From positions 1-64,000 of the forward strand of contig JANDJZ010000195.1 in the NCBI GenBank assembly GCA_027943245.1: a stretch of DNA of 64,000 bases, read 5' to 3'. A program made the position numbers and the translations under genes. Below the pieces are notes generated by a model that saw only the letters and a list, made by a program, of their open reading frames with translations, searched no databases and was not told the origin of the DNA. Within the stretch, counting starts at the first letter, position 1. Every line of letters begins with the position of its first letter. Shown piece after piece: positions 23,597-33,477 of the stretch. Source of the DNA: Acanthamoeba sp. SK_2022b (lineage: Eukaryota; Discosea; Longamoebia; Acanthamoebidae).

Positions 23597-23970
23597 ACTC
23601 GATGCGCACAGCCGGGTGCGTGCTGTACCTGCTCAAGTGGCACAGAGACGTGTTCGAGTCGCTCCAGGAGTCCATTCGCATGGGCGGCGACGTCGACTCG
23701 CTCGCCGCGATCGTCGTTGGCATCCTTGGTACTACTTGCCACAACACACGCGCCACACCACGCGCGCGCGCCGCACGCCACACCACGCGCGACACACACG
23801 CCACCCCCGCGCGACGCATGCCAATCGTCGATGCGGCTGCAGGGGGCCGGTATGGGCTGGGCGGGCTGCCCCGGTGGTTGTTCGAGCCGCTCGAGGACAA
23901 GGACTACCTGGCCGAGACTGCCCGCCGCTTCCAGCGCTTCGTCCAACGCATCGACGCCGGCGGGGAGTAG
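21983..23970 (+). CDS. Membrane-anchored ADP-ribosylglycohydrolase (ARH/DraG family)
   Basis: Nine exons: 21983-22229, 22301-22455, 22544-22674, 22791-22891, 22971-23042, 23125-23294, 23378-23473, 23596-23728, 23843-23970; 410 residues. Residues about 15-35 form a hydrophobic anchor (WLLVGGAVAAAAVAAAGLYVVL), which is unusual for this mostly soluble family. The catalytic metal-binding motifs are intact: TDDTEM in exon 2 and GGDVDSLAAIVVGI in exon 8; NADATHPHPK in exon 5 is also typical. The family removes ADP-ribose from proteins or cleaves related O-glycosidic bonds using two Mg ions. A (CA)n tract occupies intron 7. The start at 21983 is the ATG that gives the clean anchor; an in-frame upstream extension begins at 21872. 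Confidence 0.9.
23538..23595. repeat. (CA)n microsatellite in intron 7 of the ARH gene
   Basis: About 28 CA units end directly at the CAG of the 3' splice site before exon 23596. Confidence 0.95.
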
Positions 23971-24106
23971 GGGAGAGGGAGGGGGATAGCCGGAATGCAA
24001 CGCAGTTCGGTCAAGTCGCGATGGTGCAGTGAGCCCACCGCCTTCCTCTTGTTCTTGTTCTTCAAGTGTTGAATAAATAAATAACTTAATAATCCACCGT
24101 GCTGTC

Positions 24107-24851
24107 TCAGTCGCTGTCCTCCTCTTCCTCTTCATCTTCGTCTTCGCTGTCCTCCTCTTCCTCCTCATCGTCGTCGCTGTCGGCGACATGTCGATGGTTG
24201 GGGTTGACCAAATATGGATCCTCGTCGTCCTCTTCGTCGTCGTCCTCCGGGGCCGCCTCTTCCTTCCCTCGGGACGTCGGCTTCTCTTCTACGTCGGCAG
24301 CGTCCGACTTCCACTCCGTTGGCCTGCGCGTAGTGCGAGTGATTGTGAGAGGGCGATCAGGCAGCGCCAGTGCCACGATGGTGCAGTAGACAAGAAGTGT
24401 ACTTACCACAAGCCCAGTCGATCTATGTATTTGACGTGGTTGGGGAAGAGCACAGTGGCGATCCGACCGCGCAGCTTCTTGTCCGCTTTGTTGAGCACCT
24501 CGGCGAAGGGCTCAATAATTAAATAATTTCCTAACATTTAATCGCACAAATAAAATTATTAATCGGTAAGAAAATAGGATTTGCAGGGAAAAGAAATTGA
24601 GAAAATTGAACGATTAAACGATTGAATCGATAGGGGGTGATTGAGCAAGATGCAGCCGTACCTCGCTTGATCCAGAGAGTCTTCTTGAATTTGGCTGGCA
24701 TGAGGCAGAGAATCTTCTCGCCATTGGGTCGCACAACTTCTACGATGTTGCTACCGCGCATCTCCGTTACTCGCACGATCTCCTGCTCACCCTCGGGGAC
24801 CGGGAAGTCGTGCACTGCCCCTGCCACCACATGCTTCCTCGAGTGGCTCAT
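24107..24851 (-). CDS. EIF1AD: EIF1AD-like S1/OB-fold protein
   Basis: Exons 24851-24662, 24530-24407 and 24323-24107; 176 residues. The start (MSHSRKHVV) and the OB-fold core (QEIVRVTEMRG, LCLMPAKFKKTLWIKRG, YLIIEPF) track human EIF1AD, and the LGLW-P join at the last splice matches the conserved FWP turn. The C-terminal third is acidic (E/D runs) as in the human protein, though longer. EIF1AD is an eIF1A-related nuclear protein with a role in ribosome small-subunit biogenesis. The AT-rich first intron contrasts with the GC-rich exons. Its start lies only 91 bases from the target site of the LINE that has landed in its promoter. Confidence 0.9.
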
Positions 24852-24956
24852 CTGTGTTTGTTCGCTGTAACGATGTTGGATTAATATTTATTGATTTTTT
24901 TGCGTTTAGTGCTATTTCTCCATCTTTTTGCAATACGGTCGACGAAAACCACATAC
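24852..24956. promoter_or_regulatory. Left half of a bidirectional promoter split by the LINE
   Basis: EIF1AD starts at 24851 (minus) and the ALKBH2-like gene at 32353 (plus). Removing the LINE and one copy of its target-site duplication leaves about 175 bases between the two start codons, so both genes almost certainly shared one promoter. The other half is at 32283-32352. Specific promoter elements are not recognisable. Confidence 0.6.
24942..24956 (+). repeat. Target-site duplication, left copy
   Basis: ACGAAAACCACATAC occurs here and again directly after the poly(A) tail at 32268-32282. A perfect 15-base match (14 if the leading A belongs to the tail) brackets the LINE and defines its ends. 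Confidence 0.95.
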
Positions 24957-24982
24957 GAGAGTGAGAACCGGCGGCGTGGGAG

Positions 24983-27694
24983 ATGAACGAGCAAACAGAT
25001 AACAAAATTAACAAGGGTACCCCCCACGGCCCAATAAATAATAAGGCTACGAGCAGCCTCCAAACGCTCGCCGAAGTCCCCGTACTTCTATCGTCCCTGT
25101 TAGAAACAAAATCCCAAAAAAATAACAACGCCCTCCACCCGGCTACGGATAGCCGAAACCAATCCGCCCAAGGCCCTGGTCCTTGTACGCTGCCCAAACA
25201 GACCAAAATACAGTCAATTAACATAAGTCTCCACGGAAATGCCCCATTAATTCACATCTTCAATAAATCTCCGCCCCAAGTAAGACCACCACCAAGAAGC
25301 CATTTAAGGGGAACGGACCACACGGATTACCCACACCACACGCCGCACGACCACACCCACAAAACACAAGATCATGTCAAAAGACACAACAAACGTCCAA
25401 GTCATGGTAGCCAATATACTCCGACCCTGGCACCCGCCCAAGAGGATACCCTTCCCACAAGCACCGCCCAGCCCGCTCGATCGCAAGACGCACCAACCAA
25501 AGAACCCCAAGCCAACTCCACAAACACCACGACGCACACCCTTTGTCCCAATAAAGCCAAAAGGCCTACCCAACAAATAAAACAATCGTGGCACGCACCA
25601 ACCAACAATAACGCCAACCAACCAGCCAATGACACTCACCTAGACCTCAAGACCCAACCAATAAAAAGAGTCCCTACCCCGGAACAAACAGCAGATAAGT
25701 CCCAGACCATATCTGATAAGAGAGATCCACTCACCTGGCTCTGGGAGCGCCTGGAAAAACCCCAAACCCCTCAAGCTACTGCTATTGGCCAAGACAAGGA
25801 GCCAATAGTGTACAAGAAGGACAGTATTTATACCGATCCACAAGACCCAGAGTTTTGCCCACCCCACAACAAACCTACCCAGAGCCCATACGACCACATG
25901 GACCCACCCCTCTACACCAAGAGGAAACGAGTCCACTCAAGCAACCGACCAGGACGACCAACCATTGATGAAGAAGAGGAGGCAGAAGAGACAGTGGAAG
26001 AGCTCAGCAGTGGATTGGATGATGATGATGAACTTGACCGGAAGGACCTTATGACCCGAGACACCATCCTCATCCAAGACCTCCAACCAGCGGAATGCGT
26101 GAGTGCTGTAACCAGGCTGCAGGAGCTAGGGGTAGCAGTTGTACAGGACAACCTACCATACAACACACCCACAACCACCATGGCGCTTGACATCCCAGCA
26201 GAGGAAGTCGAAGAGGTGGCAAGACTCCTAATGGCCAAATGGGTAGCACCAGGCAGAGTCTTGATTGGCCACTTCTGCCCATCCCATGGACAGACCAAGC
26301 TGGCCATAAGAACGACCAACAAGAACAACATCGCCATGGTCACAGCTGAGGCCCTGGCTGCCTACGCCCTCTGCTATGACATCACCTTCGACTACACCCA
26401 GGTGGCCATCAGCATGGTCATACCAGGGACCTGGACTGTCATGCTCGATGATGTGGCCCTTGTGAGCAAGCTGTGCGCACTGTACAAGATAGTACTTTTC
26501 AGCAAGGAACTCAGCATCAGCCCTTGGAAGGAGAGCCTCAGGCAAGCAGAACACCGCGTCTATGTCTCTGGCCTGGCAGAAACCACCTCAAGGCGCGGGG
26601 TCACCCAGTACTTCAGAAAAAAATGTGGAGAGATCATCGACCATCACTACGGTAAGCTACCTGATGGGAGGATGGCACCATGGATCACCATCCAGTTTAA
26701 AACAGCGAAAAGCCTAACCCAAGCAATCAAACTGAATGGTACAAAACCCACACCCCCCAACGACATCAACACTCACCTACTAATACGCATACACACAAAT
26801 ACTCAGGAAAAAAAAGCTTCAATGGCAAGTGTGTCTCAGTCACCAGGGCCAAGTCCGAGGAAGAACATGAAGCAGACCTCAAGCGCCAGGCAGGAGTGGC
26901 CACCAGACAAGCAGCCAGAGCAGCAGCCCAACAAACCCGCCTCCAGAGACAAGCCGATAGGAGAGCCAGTAACGCCGCAGCAATGGCTGAATACAACCAG
27001 AATGCACGCCTACTGGTACAGAACTTCCCAAAGCGCACCTGACAGACACACCCAGGTCAGAACCAAGCCAACCCGTCCCTGCCTGCACCAAAAAAGTAAC
27101 ATCAATTGGGCCCTCCTCGTAGCACTAGTATTACTGGGTCTCCCTACCATAGCAGCAAACACTTGCTACAAGAAACCCAATAAAGCCCTAATTGATGACA
27201 CACGACACCTTAACATCCTATTCAAATGGAAAGAGACCCAAGGACACACACATACTACAATACCAATCACCCAAGCATACAAAAAAAAAAAGAGAAGGAT
27301 CGAGAGCACTAACCCAGCAACACCCCCGCACTCAGCACTCTACCACCAGCAAATAATATGGTCTTTGGTAACGCTTAGCCTACTACTCTTACACCTACCA
27401 GGAGTGGAAGCAGCCGGCACCAATGGGGGATCAACTAACACCAACACAGCAATGGCAACAGCCATCACGCTTATCTCACTCAACATCAGGAAAAACTGGC
27501 GAGAGATCCCCATGCTATGTCAAGCCATGAAAACTAATAACTGGGACATAGCAGCCCTCCAAGAAGTAGGTAGGTGGAGCGAAGAATATCCTGGTGAGCT
27601 AGAAAGAGCAGCAACCAGCCATGGATTCTCGATTCTCTGGAACCTTAAATCTAAACTGGCGACAGTGGCCCACAGGAGATCCAAAGGGACCTGA
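24983..27694 (+). CDS. LINE ORF1 (RRM domain, two hydrophobic segments, start of endonuclease)
   Basis: 903 codons from ATG 24983 to TGA 27692-27694. The first 320 residues are basic and Pro/Thr/Gln-rich with no fold evident. An acidic patch (about 325-355) leads to a folded region. Around residues 525-600 an RRM-like unit is visible (RVYVSGLAETTSRRG as the RNP2-like strand, PWITIQF as the RNP1-like strand), as in the RNA-binding ORF1 proteins of many LINEs. Two hydrophobic stretches follow at about 707-727 and 790-812, which is unusual. From about residue 828 the sequence is already the APE endonuclease N-terminus (ITLISLNIRKN, LQEVG), so the TGA cuts the endonuclease domain. Confidence 0.8.
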   Translation: MNEQTDNKINKGTPHGPINNKATSSLQTLAEVPVLLSSLLETKSQKNNNALHPATDSRNQSAQGPGPCTLPKQTKIQSINISLHGNAPLIHIFNKSPPQVRPPPRSHLRGTDHTDYPHHTPHDHTHKTQDHVKRHNKRPSHGSQYTPTLAPAQEDTLPTSTAQPARSQDAPTKEPQANSTNTTTHTLCPNKAKRPTQQIKQSWHAPTNNNANQPANDTHLDLKTQPIKRVPTPEQTADKSQTISDKRDPLTWLWERLEKPQTPQATAIGQDKEPIVYKKDSIYTDPQDPEFCPPHNKPTQSPYDHMDPPLYTKRKRVHSSNRPGRPTIDEEEEAEETVEELSSGLDDDDELDRKDLMTRDTILIQDLQPAECVSAVTRLQELGVAVVQDNLPYNTPTTTMALDIPAEEVEEVARLLMAKWVAPGRVLIGHFCPSHGQTKLAIRTTNKNNIAMVTAEALAAYALCYDITFDYTQVAISMVIPGTWTVMLDDVALVSKLCALYKIVLFSKELSISPWKESLRQAEHRVYVSGLAETTSRRGVTQYFRKKCGEIIDHHYGKLPDGRMAPWITIQFKTAKSLTQAIKLNGTKPTPPNDINTHLLIRIHTNTQEKKASMASVSQSPGPSPRKNMKQTSSARQEWPPDKQPEQQPNKPASRDKPIGEPVTPQQWLNTTRMHAYWYRTSQSAPDRHTQVRTKPTRPCLHQKSNINWALLVALVLLGLPTIAANTCYKKPNKALIDDTRHLNILFKWKETQGHTHTTIPITQAYKKKKRRIESTNPATPPHSALYHQQIIWSLVTLSLLLLHLPGVEAAGTNGGSTNTNTAMATAITLISLNIRKNWREIPMLCQAMKTNNWDIAALQEVGRWSEEYPGELERAATSHGFSILWNLKSKLATVAHRRSKGT

Positions 27695-29137
27695 CAACAA
27701 CCCTATAAAAGCACTCCCACAAGGATCAAGCCAGGAGGTGGGACTGCATACATAATAAAAGAGGAGTTGGTGTGCCGCACCACTATACACAATACCACCA
27801 AAACCAATGGAAAAAACATGGCCAGGCTACACCGCCTCTCAATCAGAGGCGCTGGCCAAGACATCAACTTCTACAACATCTATGCACCATCTGGTAATGA
27901 AGTAAAAAACAACAAATTCATCAGTGAACACATCCCCCGCATTATACAAAACACTAGCAACAAGACCCCGTTTGCACTAATCGGAGACTGGAACGCAACA
28001 CTGTCACCAGGCGAAAAATGGACAAACTATGGTAGGACAAGCCGCCAAAAACAATATAGAGCTATCCAGGACCTTGTCAACACAAAAAGAGTCGTTGACA
28101 TACATCGTGAAATGAACCCACAATGTAATAAACACACCTTCCGACAACTCAAAAAACCCAAAAAAAACGAAACACAGCCACACATCACAACCACACGCAT
28201 AGACTACTGCCTGACCAACAAATACATGAGCAGAAGGGTCACACACACAGACATCCAACCAGCACCTATAAATACAGATCACGACCTGATCAGTGTAACC
28301 TTCACCACAGACACTCCCAGACACCAGACCCGCACACCACCCACCCGCCCAGACACCCGACCCACATACAAACTCAATGGAGACAAGGAGAAAGCTGAAC
28401 TGAAGCACCAACTGGCAGCACTTGCACAACAAAGAAGAGATGCAAGTACAGATCTAACACCCATAAACGTACAGGGCGCCCACAATGAACTCACAAAAGA
28501 CATAAACATCGCCCTAGACCAAGTGATACCCAAAACCATAGGCAAAGCACCAGTACCATTCTGGAATGCCGCAGACGCTGAATCCAAGAAATACCACCAT
28601 GACATCACAAAAGCTATCAACACGCTGGCCCACTCGCTCAGACACAGGAGCGCACCAGACCTAGGAGTGGGCACCCGAATAAGACTCTTGGGAGAAGAAA
28701 TTACAGTACCCACTGTCTACAGCGTCCCACAGATTGAGAAATCAATGACCATGCTTATGGAACGCCGCAAGGCCCTGTCTAAAACAATTAAAAAGAGCCA
28801 AAATGAGATGGCCCGCAGCAACACATGCAGGTTTGCATATAAACTGGTAGAAGCGGGACACTCTAACCACAGGGACTTCTGGAGACTTCTAGGCACCCAA
28901 AAACGAGCCCAACAATGTATCAGAGCGGTTAGGACACCACACAATGGCACTGTACAGTACCATACCGATGAGGACACAATAAAAAACGAATTCGCCAATT
29001 GGTGGGGTAGGCTTTTCACAAGCACACCAGACCAACAAGGACCCAAACCCTGGACAGAACACATCCAACAGATCAGTACCAAACATAACATCCTTCTCAA
29101 CCAAACAATCACTATAGAAGAGGTGAAAAACACATAG
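27695..29137 (+). pseudogene. LINE APE-type endonuclease, main part, continuing after in-frame TGA
   Basis: This reading frame is the direct continuation of ORF1 after the TGA at 27692. It carries AP-endonuclease motifs: NIYAPSGN, GDWNATL, RIDYCL and NTDHDLISVTF. The family nicks target DNA to prime reverse transcription. The frame ends at TAG 29135-29137 just where reverse transcriptase block 1 should begin. Catalytic-type residues are still readable. The TGA means the endonuclease could be made only by readthrough or is already dead. Confidence 0.8.
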
Positions 29138-30660
29138 AATTACTAGTCCACATATTCAACAGGTGCCTCAGGGGAGAACATATACCTGACAGCTGGAAGG
29201 AGGCAGCCATCACCCTCATCTATAAAGAAGGAGACAAGGCACACCCTGGAAACTATAGACCCATCACACTCCTACAAGTCCAGTACAAACTCTACACAAG
29301 CATCCTCACAAACAGACTGTACAAAGCCTTCAACAAAACAGTACTCAGCAAGCTCCAGAACGGTTTTAGACCAGGCCACTCCAGCCAAAACTGTATTAGA
29401 GCACTCACAGATGCCATAGAGGACAGCCACCAACGCAATAAAGAGATACACCTAGCCTACATAGACCTCAGTAAAGCATATGACAGCGTTTCACATAATG
29501 CCCTACTCAAGGTACTAGCACTGCACGGAGTCAATGACAGCTTCATCAAAGCAATCAAAAATATTTACCTCAACAGCACTGTACAACTGAAGATCAACAA
29601 CACGCTCACAAAAAAAATACCATACTCTAAAGGGGTCCGCCAAGGAGATGGCCTCTCACCCCTACTGTTCATCATCTTCCTCAACCCACTGCTAAAATGG
29701 ATAGAAGAAGATCAAAGAGCAGGGTACACCTTTGCCAGCCAATTCAGATTGGCCCTACTGGCATACTGTGATGATATAGTGCTCCTAGGGCGAAACAAGG
29801 CAGACATAGACAGCACCTTTGAGAAACTCACACTATACTACGACCACCACAACCTCCAGATTAACACCAACAAGTCAGGCTACACCACAAACGCCCCAGA
29901 CCAGTCACACAACCTTAAATACCACGACAGCCATATAAGCAAAATTGGACCAGATGAACACTACAAGTACCTAGGAATATGGATCAGCCTGACACTCAAC
30001 TGGGACAGACAGATAACTGAGACTAAGAATAAGGTAACAGCCTGCCTGGCTATGCTGAAAGGCAAACGCCTACCAGCTGACCTCATGGCCTCAGTACTCA
30101 ATGCCACGGCCATAGCAGTGGTAGCATATAGCCTACATGCAGTACCCTACAGCAAAGAAACACTACTGCACATCAACAGACAGATGGCTAACGCCTTGAA
30201 ACAAAAATTGGGACTGGCCAGGCGCTATGACAGCGAACCCATGTTCCTCAAAAAAAGTGAAGGGGGACTAGGACTGCTTGACCTTCACAGCAAAGCCCAA
30301 TTCATCAACATCAGCAGCACCACAAACATGCTCAACACGAACACAGTTGCAACAGACACTATCCTAGCCAGCATGACCAACCTCCCAAGCCCTAGCAACA
30401 CCCTGGGGAGGTGGCAGACGGCCCTGCAGACAGCAAGGATCGTACCTGTCATCAACATGGTGGACCCTAACTTCATCCATGTAGGCTGCAACAGCAACAA
30501 CATGACCATACAGAAACTATACAAGCTGGGGATAACAAGATGGAAGCTCCTACCCCAACAACCCGACCTCCTAAAAAAAAATACTGTGAGATGGTCCACC
30601 TGCCCAGTAAAGCCAATGCTGAGGACATTGAGGAGCTGGTCAACAAACTCAAACTCATAG
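29138..30660 (+). pseudogene. LINE reverse transcriptase with missing N-terminal block
   Basis: The frame shifts by one relative to the endonuclease. It begins at a point equivalent to the middle of RT (LLVHIFNRCLRG, DSWKEAAITLIYKEGD) and then shows NYRPITLL, NGFRPGHSSQ, LAYIDLSKAYDSV, GVRQGDGLSPLLF and the catalytic YCDD box. The customary PGPDG-type block that precedes this region is absent between 29100 and 29140, so a deletion together with a frame change is likely. The last residues before the stop at 30660 are out of frame with the next domain. Confidence 0.85.
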
Positions 30661-32174
30661 ACAAACACAACATCAAGGAACGCACAAACCTACCACCCCC
30701 ACCACCCACCAACAAGCTGGTACTGGCAGATACAGAAGGCCTGCACCACATCAACTACGCCACCAACACCATGAGAATGTGGACAGATGGAGGATACAAA
30801 GATGGCATCTCCACAGCTGCAGTTTATGCAGGCAACCATGCCCACCTCCAAAGAAGAGTATTCATAAAGCATGGCCAGTCGTCCTTCACTGGAGAACTTG
30901 TGGCCATACTCATGGCCTTACAAATGGCACCCACCAACATCAACCTGGAAATCATCACAGACTGCACCAGTGCCATCTCTGCCATAGAAAACTTTGGCAA
31001 ATGGAAAGCCAGCCACCAAGCCAACACTGAAGGCCGCAGCATCATCAGAGCAGCCCTCACACACATCAAACTCAGGAAAAAAGCCAAACTTAACACCCTC
31101 TTCACCTACATACCTAGCCACATTGACAGGAAAACTGCCAAATACCAGGAGATCGGTGGCAGTGATCTGGCCAAATGGGAAGGAAAGATCAAAGCCATCA
31201 AGGACTGGCATGGTGCAGACTACAGTGACATAGTGGCAGGCAACATAGAAGCAGACCGCCTAGCCACAGAAGCCAGGACCCAACCAACCTCTGTCTACCA
31301 CTACAACAGCTCTAGTGCACTAGACAGAATGGTACTCATCAACACAACAGGTGGGCTTGTGGAGTCAGGGCTCAAAGACATCATCAACCTCAACCACACC
31401 AACACTATCAAAGCCAAACAAAGTGCATGTAAATCTAGAGGGGAATACCTCCGCAACAAACACATGGACTACACCAGATCTGTAGTACAAGGAGGTAAAG
31501 GAGACAGGGGACTCAACCTATGGGCACTTAAAGCTAGATTCAAATCGCAAGCCCCCAATGCTGAACGCATGCACCTGTACTGGGATAGGACTGGCAACAG
31601 CAACGTATGGGTAGCCAGAGCCGAGCTGGATGGACCGCAGGCTGAAACCTGGCGCCTCAACAAGAGAGTCTACAGCACACAGGAATGCCACCTGTGCACC
31701 AAGGCCGGACCATGTGGGGAAGACACAGCTATACTGATCCAGGAGCCTCCCAGACCAGGACACAAGGACATGCACCACCATGTCTATATGGAATGCCAGG
31801 CAACACAACACCTACAAAATACCTGCAATCAGGAAATCGTTGAACGCATCCTCACAACATCCGAGAACAAGCAAATCCGACCCAACGACATCACCCTATG
31901 GTTTGGAGAGGGGCCAATAGAAACACTGGACCCCACTGACCCACGATCGGCGCTCGCTAAATACAACGGGAATATGGGGGCGCTAGGCTTCTGCCCCTTA
32001 GCCCTTAAGCAAGCCATGCGCAGGTGGGGTGTCCCCAAGACAGTGGTCGACAACTGCATTAGGGAAGTGCTCCACACAGTATGTCAATACGCTCAGAAAA
32101 TGTGGCACGTACACAGAGAAGGCGCGATAGCGGTCAGAAAAGCAGCCAACAACACCCGCAAAGGCATAACGTAA
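30540..32174 (+). CDS. LINE RNase H domain and C-terminal CCHC-like knuckle
   Basis: The frame is -1 relative to the RT frame and overlaps it by 120 bases. RNase H residues are visible in order: Asp in MRMWTDGG, Glu in FTGELVAILMAL, Asp in EIITDCTSAIS and Asp in IEADRLATEA. Further on, a Cys/His cluster (ECHLC...GHKDMHHHVYMEC) matches the C-terminal knuckle of many LINE ORF2 proteins. The likely junction with RT is at the nine-A run at 30573-30581. RNase H would degrade the RNA template after copying. Confidence 0.85.
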   Translation: MEAPTPTTRPPKKKYCEMVHLPSKANAEDIEELVNKLKLIDKHNIKERTNLPPPPPTNKLVLADTEGLHHINYATNTMRMWTDGGYKDGISTAAVYAGNHAHLQRRVFIKHGQSSFTGELVAILMALQMAPTNINLEIITDCTSAISAIENFGKWKASHQANTEGRSIIRAALTHIKLRKKAKLNTLFTYIPSHIDRKTAKYQEIGGSDLAKWEGKIKAIKDWHGADYSDIVAGNIEADRLATEARTQPTSVYHYNSSSALDRMVLINTTGGLVESGLKDIINLNHTNTIKAKQSACKSRGEYLRNKHMDYTRSVVQGGKGDRGLNLWALKARFKSQAPNAERMHLYWDRTGNSNVWVARAELDGPQAETWRLNKRVYSTQECHLCTKAGPCGEDTAILIQEPPRPGHKDMHHHVYMECQATQHLQNTCNQEIVERILTTSENKQIRPNDITLWFGEGPIETLDPTDPRSALAKYNGNMGALGFCPLALKQAMRRWGVPKTVVDNCIREVLHTVCQYAQKMWHVHREGAIAVRKAANNTRKGIT

Positions 32175-32267
32175 AAACCAGGAATTTACCAGGACGCAGG
32201 GAGGGGGCCAATCGCCCTAGACCCCAAGGCTCCTCCCTGTCCGCACCAAAAAAAAAAAAAAAAAAAA

Positions 32268-32282
32268 ACGAAAACCACATAC
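32268..32282 (+). repeat. Target-site duplication, right copy
   Basis: Exact repeat of 24942-24956 immediately after the poly(A) tract (32248-32267), marking the right end of the LINE. Confidence 0.95.
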
Positions 32283-32352
32283 TCAAATGATTCCAGGTAG
32301 ACTTGACCAGATCTGTTGATTCGGGAGAGCACAACGGGCACGGGCAGCCAAG

Positions 32353-33314
32353 ATGACCGACCGCAAGCCGAGTGAGTCCATCCACTCCTCCAATAGTGAT
32401 AAAAAGAGAAAAAGCGAAGAGATTGATAATAAACCGAAGCCAACAACCGGCAAGATAGACGCATTCTTCGTGAGGAAGGCGAGCCAGGTCGAGCAGCGCA
32501 AGAAACTGAAGGCAGCAACCATCGACAGCATTGTGGATGATGGCAACAGCGTCGTGACCTACGAGAGAGCCGTTCTCTCCGCGGAAGAATGCTCCAAACT
32601 TTGCCAGGACCTTTTCGAGTTGGGGCGGTGGTCGCGCGACGTCATCCCCATGTTCGGCAGGGAGGTCCTTTCGCCTCGTATGGTGTGCTCGTTCGGAGAC
32701 GTGGGCACCGCGTACCGCTACACGGGCATGACCCGAACAGGCGCCGGTTGGCCCGAGTGCCTGCTCCCCATCAAGCGACTCGTCGAGGAGCGAGCCAACC
32801 AGCCCTACAACTACGTCCTCTGCAACCTCTACAAAGACGGAGAAGACTACATCGGCTGGTAGCTGCTCCGTCTTGTCTGCTTTTTGATATTTATGTATTT
32901 AATATTGATATTTAATTGCAGGCACAGCGACAAGGAGGGAGACATCGTGCCGGGGTCGACCATCGCGAGCGTCAGCCTGGGGGCCAAGAGGTAGATGCCA
33001 CTCGTGTAGACAAGAAGGAATGATGTTCCAACAGGACCGGCTCACGCCAAGCGCACAGGATGTTCAAGCTACGGCATGAGCGGTCCAAAGAGACGAAGGA
33101 GGTATGGCTCGAAGCGGGCAGCCTGCTCCTGATGAAGGGCGACACCCAGAAGCACTACAAGCACTGCGTGCCCAAATCCCGCGTAACGCTTGTCCTCCTC
33201 TCTTTGCTTCCTCACTTGGTCACTCACTGCATGTCGAACCCTCTATTCTATGTGCAGACCGTCATGGGGAGGAGGATCAACCTCACCTTCCGGTTGGTTA
33301 CTCACAAGCTTTAG
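32353..33314 (+). CDS. ALKBH2/3-type DNA dealkylase with PIP-like motif
   Basis: Exons 32353-32858, 32922-32990, 33059-33182 and 33258-33314; 251 residues. This Fe(II)/2-oxoglutarate dioxygenase would reverse N-alkyl damage on DNA bases. Visible family marks are PRMVCSFGD, YNYVLCNLYKDGEDYIGW, the HSD iron-binding pair across the exon 1/2 junction, ASVSLGAKR, the distal His region HYKHCVPKSR and the 2-oxoglutarate-binding RRINLTFR near the end. The N-terminal tail contains TGKIDAFFVRK, resembling a PCNA-interacting box with the usual Gln replaced. Length matches ALKBH2 (261 residues). Its start lies 71 bases from the LINE, so its promoter is disturbed. Confidence 0.9.
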
Positions 33315-33477
33315 ACCTCCAGTGGCCATCAACGAATGTCGTGCCTGACAGTTTGAAACGGAATCGCGCCCACATTGCCAACACCATTCTGCTGACGTGG
33401 GCAACCTTTAAAGGGGCGGGACAGTTTGTCCTTGTAAGGGAGGGGTAACCACACAATCTTAATCTTCCCTTTCCATC

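Larger units (their letters stand above)
24957..32267 (+). mobile_element. LINE-type non-LTR retrotransposon, near full length (7.3 kb)
   Basis: Bounded by a 15-base target-site duplication and ending in a 20-base poly(A) run, the hallmarks of target-primed reverse transcription. It encodes an RRM-containing ORF1, an APE-type endonuclease, a reverse transcriptase, an RNase H and a C-terminal CCHC-like knuckle. The base composition is A-rich on the coding strand and unlike the flanking GC-rich genes, which marks it as a foreign or recent arrival. The 5' UTR is only 26 bases. The presence of RNase H places it near I/Tad-like groups, but a tree is needed for the clade. An in-frame TGA, a frame change with likely deletion at 29137 and another frame change near 30573 indicate it is not an intact coding copy. 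Confidence 0.95.

Noticed and set aside
24507..24640. AT-rich island as a possible inserted element
   Set aside because: It is simply intron 1 of EIF1AD; introns here are often AT-richer than exons.
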